This document shows positions 17,235-25,200 of a stretch of DNA of 54,392 nucleotides, in pieces (the first letter of the stretch is position 1; every line of letters starts with the position of its first letter). The stretch comes from Pontibacillus yanchengensis Y32 (GTDB lineage Bacteria; Bacillota; Bacilli; Bacillales; BH030062): NCBI RefSeq assembly GCF_000770635.1, contig NZ_AVBF01000025.1:1-54392 (forward strand), read 5' to 3'. The notes below the pieces were generated by a model, which made no database searches, had not been told where the DNA came from, and worked only from the letters and a program-made list of their open reading frames with translations. The position numbers and the translations under genes are program-made.

Positions 17235-18731
17235 TTATTTTTTCCGTACTAATTTTGTAACAGCTTCTACATGCACCGTTTGCGGAAACATATCTACTGG
17301 CTGAATTCCTTCCACCTCATAGCCGTTCTTCACCAAATACTTCAAATCACGCGCTTGGGTCTCGGGGTTACAGGATACATACACAACCCGCTTCGGCTTC
17401 AGCTTCACAACGCTTGATAAAAATGCTTCGTCACTACCGCTCCGAGGAGGATCCATAATCACGACATCGGCTTTGTCACCTCGCGCCGCCATCTGCACCA
17501 TAAACTCGCCAGCATCCCCTTGATGAAAACGAGCATTTTTTACACCGTTGCGTTTGGAATTCCGGATGGCGTCTTTCACTGCATCGTTATTTTCCTCTAC
17601 ACCAATGACTTTTCCAGCTTTTTTACTGGCAATCAAACCTATCGTACCGATTCCACAGTACGCATCTATCACGGTCTCGTTCCCACTCAACTCAGCCATT
17701 TCGATAGCTTTTGAGTACAACTTTTCCGTCTGAACGGGATTAATCTGATAAAAGGATCTCGCCGATATCTCAAACTCTAGCCCACAAAGGGTGTCTGTTA
17801 TGGTTCCCTTCCCGAACAGCACTTTTTCCTGATTGCCAAGCACCATACTGTCGTTCCGCGTATTTACGTTCAAAATCATGGTCGTAATTTCTGGGTGAGC
17901 CTTGCGAAGCGTTTTTACAAAGTTGTTTTTACCCTGGAAAACAGATGATGCTGCTACGAGCACGACCATAATCTCACCGCTAACCTTACCAACCTTGATG
18001 AGCACGTGGCGCAAGAACCCTTGTCCTGTATCTTCATTATACGGCTGCATTTTCGTATTCTTCATATAATCCTTAATGGATTGCACAATCTCGTCCGCTT
18101 TCGGATCATGAATAAGACAACGATCCATCGGAATAATGTGATGGCTATTCTGAGCATACAGCCCACCAATCACCTTACGCTCTTTATTCAATCCGAAGGT
18201 CATATTGTTCTTATTCCGATAACCATAAGGATGATCCATCGTCAAAATAGGCTCCGGCTTGCCAAACGGTTTCATAAGCGCATCAATCGTTTTCTGCTTG
18301 AAACGCGTTTGTGCATCATTGCTCATATGTTGGATCTGACATCCTCCACACTCATAAAAATACGGGCATGGCGGCGTAACTCGGTCTTCAGATGAGCTAA
18401 TAACCCGCTTCAACTCCGCGTTCACAAACTTACCACTTTTCGACACCATAACCTCAGCCTTTTCACCAGGCAACAGATGCTCTACTTCCAGTTGCTTTCC
18501 ATCCCACTGCGCTATCCCTTTGCCATCAGTGGTCAGCCCTGTGCAAGTCACCTCAGCAGTTACAGCTTTTCCACCACGCTGTCGACCATCGTTTCCTTTA
18601 CTCTTACCTTTAGATGGGCCTTGGCCACCTTTTTGATTCCCAGGCGGTGCATTCTTTTTACCATAAGGCTTTTCTGATTTATTTGGTTTTTTCCCGGATT
18701 TTTTATATCCACTATTCTTTCGTTTCGTCAT
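17235..18731 (-). CDS. rlmCD: 23S rRNA (uracil-5-)-methyltransferase, RlmCD/RumA type
   Basis: About 498 residues. A lysine- and glycine-rich basic tail (residues 1-55) precedes a TRAM domain (near 60-115). Iron-sulphur cysteines follow in CPYFYECGGCQ (near 130). The SAM-binding strand is DAYCGIGTIGL (near 355), then DPPRSG (near 427) and the catalytic SCNPETQARDL (near 455). It should make 5-methyluridine in 23S rRNA. In Bacillus one enzyme of this family serves two sites. The basic extension is longer than usual and could bind RNA. Start 18731 is preferred, though an ATG at 18773 is possible. Confidence 0.9.
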   Translation of the reverse strand: MTKRKNSGYKKSGKKPNKSEKPYGKKNAPPGNQKGGQGPSKGKSKGNDGRQRGGKAVTAEVTCTGLTTDGKGIAQWDGKQLEVEHLLPGEKAEVMVSKSGKFVNAELKRVISSSEDRVTPPCPYFYECGGCQIQHMSNDAQTRFKQKTIDALMKPFGKPEPILTMDHPYGYRNKNNMTFGLNKERKVIGGLYAQNSHHIIPMDRCLIHDPKADEIVQSIKDYMKNTKMQPYNEDTGQGFLRHVLIKVGKVSGEIMVVLVAASSVFQGKNNFVKTLRKAHPEITTMILNVNTRNDSMVLGNQEKVLFGKGTITDTLCGLEFEISARSFYQINPVQTEKLYSKAIEMAELSGNETVIDAYCGIGTIGLIASKKAGKVIGVEENNDAVKDAIRNSKRNGVKNARFHQGDAGEFMVQMAARGDKADVVIMDPPRSGSDEAFLSSVVKLKPKRVVYVSCNPETQARDLKYLVKNGYEVEGIQPVDMFPQTVHVEAVTKLVRKK

Positions 18732-18802
18732 AGGCACTTCCCGTCCCTTGTTCGTTCTTCTTTGACACCCCATTATATCCTACTAGCAGCATAGAGTAAA
18801 AT

Positions 18803-18864
18803 GTGGGACGGAGGGACAGGTACCTCGTCCCACTCTGGGATGAGGTACCTGTCCCTTCATCTCA
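18803..18864. repeat. Palindromic repeat, paired copies
   Basis: Copy one (18803-18833) carries GTGGGACGGAGGGACAGGTA. Copy two (18837-18864) starts GGGATGAGGTACC and ends CCCTTCATCTCA. The pair is nearly the same as the pair at 21867-21926 on the other side of metNIQ. Confidence 0.85.
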
Positions 18865-18982
18865 TCACCCCCATCTCAACAGGGCACCTAGAGTTAATTC
18901 TACTCGAAAAGAAATGCCGCACCACTTTAAATAGTGGTACGGCATTCTTCATTTTCTGGGTAAGAGGCTACAGATTGAAAAA

Positions 18983-19013
18983 GTGGGACGAGGGACCTGT
19001 CCCCTCATCCCAC
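18983..19013 (-). repeat. Palindromic repeat copy after metQ, terminator-like
   Basis: On the minus strand the repeat starts five bases after the metQ stop codon. It forms a long stem (arms GTGGGATGAGGGGAC and GTCCCTCGTCCCAC) followed by TTTTTC, so it can act as the metNIQ terminator. Confidence 0.8.
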
Positions 19014-19018
19014 TAATA

Positions 19019-19843
19019 TCATTCCTTCATCCACTTGGGTTTACCGAAGCCTTGGAATTTTTCATCTATGATGCTTTCAAACTCTTCGGATTGGATTACT
19101 TCTTTGATATCCTTAACAAATTGAGCATCCATATCTTCGGTTTTGACAGCTACTCGGTTTCGATATTGGTCCGGCATATCCTCTAAAGCTAGTGCATTTA
19201 GTAAGTCCATTCCAGCTGCAAGGGCATAGTTACCCGGTACCATGGAAAGGTCTTCACTATCCACCAGACGCGGTAGCTGGCCCGCTTCTACTTCCACAAA
19301 CTCCAGCTCTTTTGTGTTTTCTTGTATGTCTTGAAGAGATGCACGAAGGGGATCTATATTTTCTTTCATTGTTATTAGTCCCTCATCTTCTAGAATCAAC
19401 AAAGCTCGAGCCAAATTGGTAGGGTCATTGGGTACAGCCATTGTGCTGCCATTCTCAATACTTTCTATATCGCTGAATTCATTCGAATAAACTCCCATAG
19501 GCGCAGTAGGAACAATAATGACCTCTGAAAGCTCTAAATCATGCTCTTTCGCAAAAGACTCTAAATACACGCCATGTTGGAATAAGTTCGCATCCAAATC
19601 ACCATTTGCTAATGCTTTGTTCGGTTGTACATAATCTGTGAATTCTTTATTTTTCACCTCATATCCCTTCTCTTCAAGAAGTGGTGCGATTGCTTCGTTC
19701 ACCATGTCACTATATGGGCCAGATGTAGCCCCAAATTGAATCGTCTTTTTTCCAGATGCATCAGCATTGTCATCACCACCACCACAAGCGGCTAAAACTG
19801 CTAATGTTAAAATGGCAATCCATACTCCTACAATATTCTTCAT
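19019..19843 (-). CDS. metQ: Methionine ABC transporter, substrate-binding lipoprotein
   Basis: 274 residues. The signal peptide (residues 1-19) ends in the lipobox LAAC, so the protein is anchored outside the membrane. An acidic linker follows, then the NlpA/MetQ domain with TIQFGATSGPYSDMV near residue 35 and GVYSNEFSDIESIENG near 118. It delivers methionine to MetI-MetN. It is the last gene of a metN-metI-metQ operon under a SAM riboswitch, and a GGGGAG site precedes the ATG. Confidence 0.94.
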   Translation of the reverse strand: MKNIVGVWIAILTLAVLAACGGGDDNADASGKKTIQFGATSGPYSDMVNEAIAPLLEEKGYEVKNKEFTDYVQPNKALANGDLDANLFQHGVYLESFAKEHDLELSEVIIVPTAPMGVYSNEFSDIESIENGSTMAVPNDPTNLARALLILEDEGLITMKENIDPLRASLQDIQENTKELEFVEVEAGQLPRLVDSEDLSMVPGNYALAAGMDLLNALALEDMPDQYRNRVAVKTEDMDAQFVKDIKEVIQSEEFESIIDEKFQGFGKPKWMKE

Positions 19844-19866
19844 CTCAATCTCCCCTTCATTTTTAA

Positions 19867-20529
19867 TTAACTCTTTTTAACGGATTTTGCTACAATATCT
19901 CCCATATACTGAATTCCTTGGACCATCACAATTAACAGGATGACGGTCGTAAACATCACAAAGTTGTCATAGCGGTAGTACCCATATCGAATGGCCAAAT
20001 CTCCAATTCCACCGCCCCCTATGGTTCCAGCCATTGCTGAAAAACCAATCAGGCTAATAGCCGTAATTGTTAAACCACTGATTAGAGCTGGCTTGATTTC
20101 TGGTAAAATCATGTCTTTTATAATTAACCATGGTGAGGCTCCGCAAGCAATAGCTGCTTCAATCACACCCCGATCTATATCTCTTGCCGCGGACTCAACA
20201 ATCCTTGCATAAAAGGGAATCGCAGCTACCGATAAAGATACCGATGCTGCTACAGGACCTGTCGTCGTTCCCAATAAAAAGTCGGTGAATGGAAATAAAA
20301 AGACCAATAGAATAATGAACGGAATAGAGCGAACTAAATTAACAATGACACCAGTTCCCCCTTTCACCCACTTATTCTCTAGAAACAACTCTCGGTCTGT
20401 AACAAACAGCAAAATTCCGAGGGGTAATCCCAAAAGTAACGCTACCGTTAATCCAATCCCTACCATGATTAACGTTTCAAGAAAGGAATTACTTAGCTCA
20501 GGCCATAATTGAACCAACTGATCGACCAT
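19867..20529 (-). CDS. metI: Methionine ABC transporter, permease
   Basis: 220 residues with about five membrane segments. The permease loop that contacts the ATPase reads EAAIACGASPWLIIKDMILPE near residue 125. The family end GGGIGDLAIRYGYYRYDNFVM lies near 170. The start overlaps the metN end by 32 bases and has GGAGGTG upstream, which suggests coupled translation. Confidence 0.94.
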   Translation of the reverse strand: MVDQLVQLWPELSNSFLETLIMVGIGLTVALLLGLPLGILLFVTDRELFLENKWVKGGTGVIVNLVRSIPFIILLVFLFPFTDFLLGTTTGPVAASVSLSVAAIPFYARIVESAARDIDRGVIEAAIACGASPWLIIKDMILPEIKPALISGLTITAISLIGFSAMAGTIGGGGIGDLAIRYGYYRYDNFVMFTTVILLIVMVQGIQYMGDIVAKSVKKS

Positions 20530-21532
20530 CTTTCAACACCTCCACTTCTGCCAAAGTTGTGTGTAAGCTTTGTAGAGCTTGTCTTACTTCATGTTCATCT
20601 CCAGTCAACTCCATAACAAAGGTTCCAAGCGGTTGCTCTTGAATATAGTCAACCTTTCCGTGAAGGATATTTCCACGTATGTTGTGTTCTTGCAGCAAAT
20701 CAGACACAACAGCTTCCTCAGCTGATTCTCCGGTGAATTTCATCTTCACAATCGTACCTTTACATTTCTCTAAAAGGACCTCTGGGATAGTGAAATCGAG
20801 AACTGTTTGAATAAACTTCTGCGTTACTTGGTGTTTCGGAGCAGCAAATATGTCATAAGTGTTACCTTCTTCAATCACTTTTCCATCTTCCATGACTGCA
20901 CAACGATGACAAATTTCCTTTACGACTTCCATCTCGTGAGTAATTAACACAATCGTTAATCCCAGTTCATGGTTAATTTTTTTCAATAGTTGAAGAATCG
21001 ATTGGGTTGTGTTTGGATCTAGAGCAGAAGTAGCTTCATCACATAGGAGAACCTTCGGATTGTTCGCTAGAGCTCTGGCAATACTTACTCGCTGTTTCTG
21101 TCCTCCACTCAACTGAGCTGGGTAGTGGTTCGCTTTATCAGATAATCCAACTAGATTAAGGAGCTCCTCCGCTCGTTCTTTTCGTTCGATCCGCCCAACA
21201 CCTGACGCCTTTAAAGCAAAACTCACATTTTCTACAACAGTTTTAGACATGGCTAGATGAAAACCTTGAAAAATCATCCCAATAGACTGTCTCGCCTCTC
21301 GAAGTTCCTTAGATGATAAAGACATGAGATCGATTCCATCAACAGTAACCTTCCCACTTGTCGGCCTTTCAAGGATATTCATACAACGTAAAAGCGTACT
21401 CTTCCCTGCCCCACTATATCCGACAACACCAAACATCTCTCCCCCTTGAATTTCTAGAGATACATCGTCCACACCCACGACAATCTCTTCTTTAGATGTA
21501 TAGGATTTGCTCAGATGTTGTATTGAAATCAT
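20498..21532 (-). CDS. metN: Methionine ABC transporter, ATP-binding protein
   Basis: 344 residues. Walker A GYSGAGKST lies near residue 38, signature LSGGQKQR near 140 and Walker B LLCDEATSALD near 161. A C-terminal NIL domain (near 265-340) senses methionine in characterised MetN proteins. First gene of the operon. The ATG has GAGGG six bases upstream. Upstream is an S-box leader, which fits methionine import strongly. Confidence 0.95.
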   Translation of the reverse strand: MISIQHLSKSYTSKEEIVVGVDDVSLEIQGGEMFGVVGYSGAGKSTLLRCMNILERPTSGKVTVDGIDLMSLSSKELREARQSIGMIFQGFHLAMSKTVVENVSFALKASGVGRIERKERAEELLNLVGLSDKANHYPAQLSGGQKQRVSIARALANNPKVLLCDEATSALDPNTTQSILQLLKKINHELGLTIVLITHEMEVVKEICHRCAVMEDGKVIEEGNTYDIFAAPKHQVTQKFIQTVLDFTIPEVLLEKCKGTIVKMKFTGESAEEAVVSDLLQEHNIRGNILHGKVDYIQEQPLGTFVMELTGDEHEVRQALQSLHTTLAEVEVLKDGRSVGSIMA

Positions 21533-21615
21533 TCGTATCCCTCACTTTCCAGTCATTCGTTCTAATCCTTCCATAAAGCACCATTTCGAAAACATCGCCT
21601 ATATCTTAAGTACAC

Positions 21616-21648
21616 ATATAAAAAACTCTTCCCATTTGGAAGAGAGTT
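21616..21648 (-). terminator. SAM-riboswitch terminator of metNIQ
   Basis: On the minus strand AACTCT plus TTCC pair with GGGA plus AGAGTT, and six T residues follow. It lies between the SAM aptamer and metN. Confidence 0.85.
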
Positions 21649-21672
21649 TGACCTTAAAATATTTGCAAACTC

Positions 21673-21774
21673 CTTATCTTCCAGAATGATTACACACTCT
21701 GCTGGACTTAGCACCACTCCAATAGGAAGGTTGCTGTGACATCAAAGGCCCATCCCTCCGTCACTCTTGATAAG
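21673..21774 (-). promoter_or_regulatory. SAM-I (S-box) riboswitch of metNIQ
   Basis: The minus strand shows P1 arms CTTATC and GATAAG. The S-box blocks are in order: AAGAGTGACGGAGGGATGGG, then GATGTCACAGCAACC, then GTGGTGCTAA and TCCAGCAGA. A terminator follows. SAM binding should stop transcription of the methionine importer. Some inner bases deviate from the commonest consensus (for example GGGATGGGCC), but the overall match is clear. Confidence 0.92.
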
Positions 21775-21866
21775 GACCATCATAATTATAAATTATTTGA
21801 TTGCTTATGCTTTACTACTTTAACGCTTTTCAATACATTTGTAAATAATATTCTGAACTTTCGTAT

Positions 21867-21926
21867 GAGACGAAGGGACAGGTACCTCGTCCAACTCTGG
21901 GATGAGGTACCTGTCCCTTCATCTCA
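21867..21926. repeat. Palindromic repeat, paired copies
   Basis: Copy one (21867-21892, GAGACGAAGGGAC, centre AG, GTACCTCGTCC) has lost some arm pairing. Copy two (21899-21926) starts GGGATGAGGTACC. They are the counterpart of the pair at 18803-18864, across the metNIQ operon. Confidence 0.85.
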
Positions 21927-21964
21927 CTCAACATCCAGGGTGAAACTCTTATTCAATGAAAAAG

Positions 21965-21993
21965 TGGGACGAGGGACCTGTCCCCTCATCCCA
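21965..21993 (-). repeat. Palindromic repeat copy after the hydrolase gene, terminator-like
   Basis: On the minus strand it begins three bases after the stop codon of the YqkD-like gene and is followed by CTTTTTC. It matches the copy at 18983 over its whole length. Confidence 0.8.
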
Positions 21994-21995
21994 TC

Positions 21996-22961
21996 CTACT
22001 GTGTAGAAACACTTTCAATAAATTGCGTTATCCGCTCCTTATATTCTTCTTCCGCAACCGTGTACCCTTCTGTATGCTTAGCACCTGGAACAATCCACAA
22101 TCTGTTCTTACCAGAAGCTGCTTCATAGAGTCGATGAGCCATATCCGTCGGAACTAGTTCATCTTCAGCCCCATGAATGAAAAAAATCGGCACCTCAGCT
22201 TTCTCTACTTGCTTAAGAGCTGATGCTTCCTCAAAGGAGTAGCCTGCTCGGACCTTCGTAATCATACTTGTCACTTCTAAGATAGGAAAAGAGGGTAAGT
22301 CGTATAGGTAAGTCAGCTGGTGGGAAAGCTCTTCTTTCACAGATGTATAGCTGCTATCTGCAATAATACCTTGCACTTCAGCTGGTAGATCTTGTCCACT
22401 AGCCATTAATACCGTAGAAGCTCCCATTGAGAATCCATGTAAATATAGAGATTCTGCCTGCTTTTCCTCTATTAAAAGGGTAACCCATTGCTCCATATCC
22501 AATCGGTCATGCCAACCATATCCAATATAGTCCCCTTCACTTTTACCATGTCCTCTTGCATCAGGCTTTAATACATTAAACCCTTGCTCATAATAGAACT
22601 TTGTAATTCCCTTCATCTGTTCGTTATTTCCCTTATAACCGTGCGCTAAAATGACCGTTTTGTTTGATACCTCTTCATTCTCTAAATAACGTGCCCGTAA
22701 GGTAAGGTCATCCTCTGTTTTTATCTCCACCTTTTCAAAATCCTGTTGCTCCGTCCAACGTTTTATCGCTTCTTCCTTCTCTTGTTCTTCTTCAAAGGAA
22801 CTTACAGCCACAGCACGTTCAGACTCTCCTCCACCATGCAAGTCAACACTCTCACTATTACTATTAATGGCAACACTATAAAAATAGTTACCAGCGCCAA
22901 ATAAACCAATGACCAACAATATTAAAACGACAGCAATGCCTATGCTTAATTTTTTCTTCAT
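21996..22961 (-). CDS. Alpha/beta hydrolase, membrane-anchored (YqkD-like)
   Basis: 321 residues. An N-terminal hydrophobic segment (6-28) without a clear cleavage site suggests a signal anchor with the enzyme outside. The oxyanion region is ILAHGYKGNNEQM near 125, the nucleophile elbow HGFSMGAS near 195, an acidic residue HGAEDELVP near 268 and the catalytic His GAKHTEGY near 300. The order fits the YqkD/BAAT-like serine hydrolases. The substrate is unknown. A GGGAGATGG site precedes the ATG. Confidence 0.85.
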   Translation of the reverse strand: MKKKLSIGIAVVLILLVIGLFGAGNYFYSVAINSNSESVDLHGGGESERAVAVSSFEEEQEKEEAIKRWTEQQDFEKVEIKTEDDLTLRARYLENEEVSNKTVILAHGYKGNNEQMKGITKFYYEQGFNVLKPDARGHGKSEGDYIGYGWHDRLDMEQWVTLLIEEKQAESLYLHGFSMGASTVLMASGQDLPAEVQGIIADSSYTSVKEELSHQLTYLYDLPSFPILEVTSMITKVRAGYSFEEASALKQVEKAEVPIFFIHGAEDELVPTDMAHRLYEAASGKNRLWIVPGAKHTEGYTVAEEEYKERITQFIESVSTQ

Positions 22962-23067
22962 ATTTCCATCTCCCTTATAATATGAATCATACTACTTTTA
23001 GGGGATTTTTTGGAAACAAAAAGAACACTAATAACCTATCCACCATCCCATGAAGACTATGACACAA

Positions 23068-23119
23068 GGGGACAGGTCCCTCATCCCATTCTGAGACGAG
23101 GGACCTGTCCCCTCATCCC
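23068..23119. repeat. Palindromic repeat, two copies
   Basis: Copy one (23068-23087) keeps GGGGACAGGTCCC and loses its left arm. Copy two (23093-23119) is GAGACGAGGGACC, TGTCCCCTCATCCC. They lie between the YqkD-like gene start and the EamA gene end. Confidence 0.8.
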
Positions 23120-23130
23120 ACTTTGAAGCT

Positions 23131-23170
23131 AAAAAAGGGAAGGAGGCCTCTTAAGCCTCCTTCCCTTTGT
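23131..23170 (-). terminator. Terminator of the EamA gene
   Basis: AAAGGGAAGGAGGC pairs with GCCTCCTTCCCTTT around a short AT loop. On the minus strand six T residues follow. It is strong and lies 26 bases after the EamA stop. Confidence 0.9.
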
Positions 23171-23195
23171 GTATGATATAGAGAAACTAAGTAGG

Positions 23196-24089
23196 TCATT
23201 CGGTTTTTTTTGTGGTTAAAATCGTGATGGTAATTAATATGATGACCATCCCCGCGATTTGGGTTGGGTTAAGGAATTGTCCTAAAACCAGAACCCCAAA
23301 TAAAGAAGCTGTCACAGGTTCTACCATAGCTACGACAGAAGCCACTGAAGGTAAGGTGTTTCTTAAGCCTTTTACATAAAAGAAGAAGGATATACCTGCT
23401 CCTATTAAGCCAAGCACTATGAACATGAAGATATCTTCAGAAAAAAGTACAGAAACAGCTTGCCCGCGATCAATAAATGGAAGTAATATCAACGTAAAAG
23501 CTAAAAGCGCTGTACTTAAAATAGCTGGGGGCTCTCCGTACTTAAGGGCATAGTTAAAACCGAAAATGAAAATGGCATAGGAAAGGCCTGATAATAACCC
23601 TGTAACAATACCTAGTATATTCAACTGCCCTAATCCATTTTGGTAGACTCCTGTTAATAATCCAATACCACCCATCACAATAAGCATGGCAACAACTTTA
23701 AACGTGGTCGCTTTCTCCATCTTAAGAATAAAAGATATGATGAAAACAAAAATTGGTGCAGTGTACATCAAGGTTGATGCTATCGCTACACCGGAATGAG
23801 AGATGCTCACAAAATAAAAACTAAAATTACCGGTGACCCCTATTCCAGATAACAATGACCAAAAAAGCATCTTTCGTAGACTACCATAAGAATAATATCT
23901 AGTGCGAAAAAGCATCCATATAAATAAACAAACTAATCCAACAGCTCCTCTATAAAAAGAGATTACTAGAGGATCCCAATCTCTCTCCATTAATATGCCC
24001 GCCAAACCTCCGGACACACCCCAGAAAATAGCCGCCAGAACTACTAATCCTACACCGAAATGTTTCAATTCAAAGCTCCAATCACGCAT
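23196..24089 (-). CDS. EamA/DMT family transporter
   Basis: 297 residues with ten predicted membrane segments in two EamA repeats (residues 12-140 and 155-290). Family marks include AAIFWGVSGGLAGIL near 20, LMYTAPIFVFIIS near 103 and SVASVVAMVEPVTASLFGVL near 250. This is a drug/metabolite exporter fold whose substrate cannot be told from sequence. The ribosome site is weak (GGGAAATC). It is flanked by palindromic repeats on both sides. Confidence 0.85.
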   Translation of the reverse strand: MRDWSFELKHFGVGLVVLAAIFWGVSGGLAGILMERDWDPLVISFYRGAVGLVCLFIWMLFRTRYYSYGSLRKMLFWSLLSGIGVTGNFSFYFVSISHSGVAIASTLMYTAPIFVFIISFILKMEKATTFKVVAMLIVMGGIGLLTGVYQNGLGQLNILGIVTGLLSGLSYAIFIFGFNYALKYGEPPAILSTALLAFTLILLPFIDRGQAVSVLFSEDIFMFIVLGLIGAGISFFFYVKGLRNTLPSVASVVAMVEPVTASLFGVLVLGQFLNPTQIAGMVIILITITILTTKKTE

Positions 24090-24174
24090 TTTTTAAGGTG
24101 ATTTCCCATATCTTCACCGGATTAAACTATTAAACACCTAACCCACTAACTATTAGGGACTTTGTAGGAGAGAT

Positions 24175-24234
24175 GGGATGGAGGGACAGGTCCCTCCATC
24201 CCAAACTGGGACGAGGGACCTGTCCCCTCGTCCC
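24175..24234. repeat. Palindromic repeat, two copies
   Basis: Copy one (24175-24202) is GGGATGGAGGGAC, centre AG, GTCCCTCCATCCC. Copy two (24208-24234) is GGGACGAGGGACC, TGTCCCCTCGTCCC. They follow the stop of the stress-protein gene and are the last copies in the window. Confidence 0.85.
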
Positions 24235-24237
24235 ACT

Positions 24238-24750
24238 TCACTTGTTTTCATCAAAGTACACAGTATCTTTCAACTCATTGCTTTCTTCAATGGAATCGCT
24301 GCTGGCCATTTTCTTCACAAACTCTTTGGCGGTTTTAACGTTCAATCCAGACTCCCAGTATTCGGCGATGCCTGGAGTTACTTTTACTAGTACAACATTC
24401 GGGTCATCGGCAGAGGCGTTCAGCACTTTTTCGATGATCTTATTCCAATATTCCTTCTTTTTCTGCTCATCTTGTACAAATTCAGCTGTGCCGCTAATCG
24501 ATACATAGGATTTGCCTGCGTAAGCCAGGTTAACAGCAGGGTTATGTTCGATATCTCGATATTTCTCTGTATCTTTTTCTGTAATGAACCAAATCTCTTC
24601 ATTATCTATTTCCACTTCTTTTGTTTGCATCGGGCGGGACAGGAGCTTTCCTTCAGGTGACATCGTAGTAAGCATCGCCACCTTCTCATCTTTAATCAAG
24701 TCCTTAATCTTCTTGATTGTTTCCTGATTTTCTGTGTTTTCGTTAGCCAT
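24238..24750 (-). CDS. ydaG: General stress protein 26-like, pyridoxamine-phosphate-oxidase fold
   Basis: 170 residues, cytoplasmic. A split-barrel flavin-binding fold is indicated by KVAMLTTMSPEGKLLSRPMQ near residue 23 and EIWFITEKDTEKYRDIEHNP near 50. YVSISGTAEFV and VTPGIAEYWESG follow. It resembles the B. subtilis stress protein YdaG, but the cofactor and reaction are not known. AAAGGAGCG precedes the ATG. A candidate sigma-B promoter lies 56-81 bases upstream, which agrees with a stress role. Confidence 0.85.
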   Translation of the reverse strand: MANENTENQETIKKIKDLIKDEKVAMLTTMSPEGKLLSRPMQTKEVEIDNEEIWFITEKDTEKYRDIEHNPAVNLAYAGKSYVSISGTAEFVQDEQKKKEYWNKIIEKVLNASADDPNVVLVKVTPGIAEYWESGLNVKTAKEFVKKMASSDSIEESNELKDTVYFDENK

Positions 24751-24805
24751 TTAGATACGCTCCTTTTCAAAAAATATAGCAGTCAACCAACATCTTTTTC
24801 GTCTT

Positions 24806-24831
24806 TTTCCCGGATAGACAAAACATTACAC
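24806..24831 (-). promoter_or_regulatory. Candidate sigma-B promoter of the ydaG-like gene
   Basis: On the minus strand GTGTAA (24826-24831) and GGGAAA (24806-24811) are spaced by 14 bases. This is close to the sigma-B pattern GTTTAA and GGGWAW. The call rests on sequence match and on the stress family of the downstream gene. Confidence 0.55.
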
Positions 24832-24902
24832 TTTACACAAGCTTGCTTTTGACAGTTCATTAACAGAGAATATACCACCTTGTAATTCGAGCAAAAAAAA
24901 AA

Positions 24903-24939
24903 GACATCTCAAAAGTTCTAAAAACTAATGAGAAGTCTC
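24903..24939. repeat. GACTTCTC hairpin repeat, copy 1
   Basis: GACATCTCAAAAGTT and AAACTAATGAGAAGTCTC can fold into a stem. An A run precedes it. Two related copies lie at 30825 and 34625. It sits upstream of the stress gene in a 450-base gap that otherwise holds only the sigma-B candidate and a weak terminator. Confidence 0.7.
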
Positions 24940-25111
24940 AAAATTTGCAGCTACATTTTATAAGCATATTTCCCGAAAACCCTTATTGGGCGAGGTTAAA
25001 TCATTCTGCCAAGTGATGAGAATGTATAATACCTTTAATGGTGTGTCACTAAAGTGCGGTTTAATTTATTGAAGTAGTTAACGGTATATTTTCACTAGAC
25101 CCCCTTAGCAA

Positions 25112-25131
25112 TAAAAGAGGATACTCTCCTC
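25112..25131 (-). terminator. Possible terminator after degV
   Basis: GAGGA and TCCTC pair around a five-base loop, with TTTTAT after it on the minus strand, about 70 bases beyond the DegV stop. The stem is short. Confidence 0.4.
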
Positions 25132-25200
25132 ATTTCATTCATCCCTACGTTTTCATATAATTTCCATCAATAGCTACTGGCATGTCGTCTCCCGCCAGCA

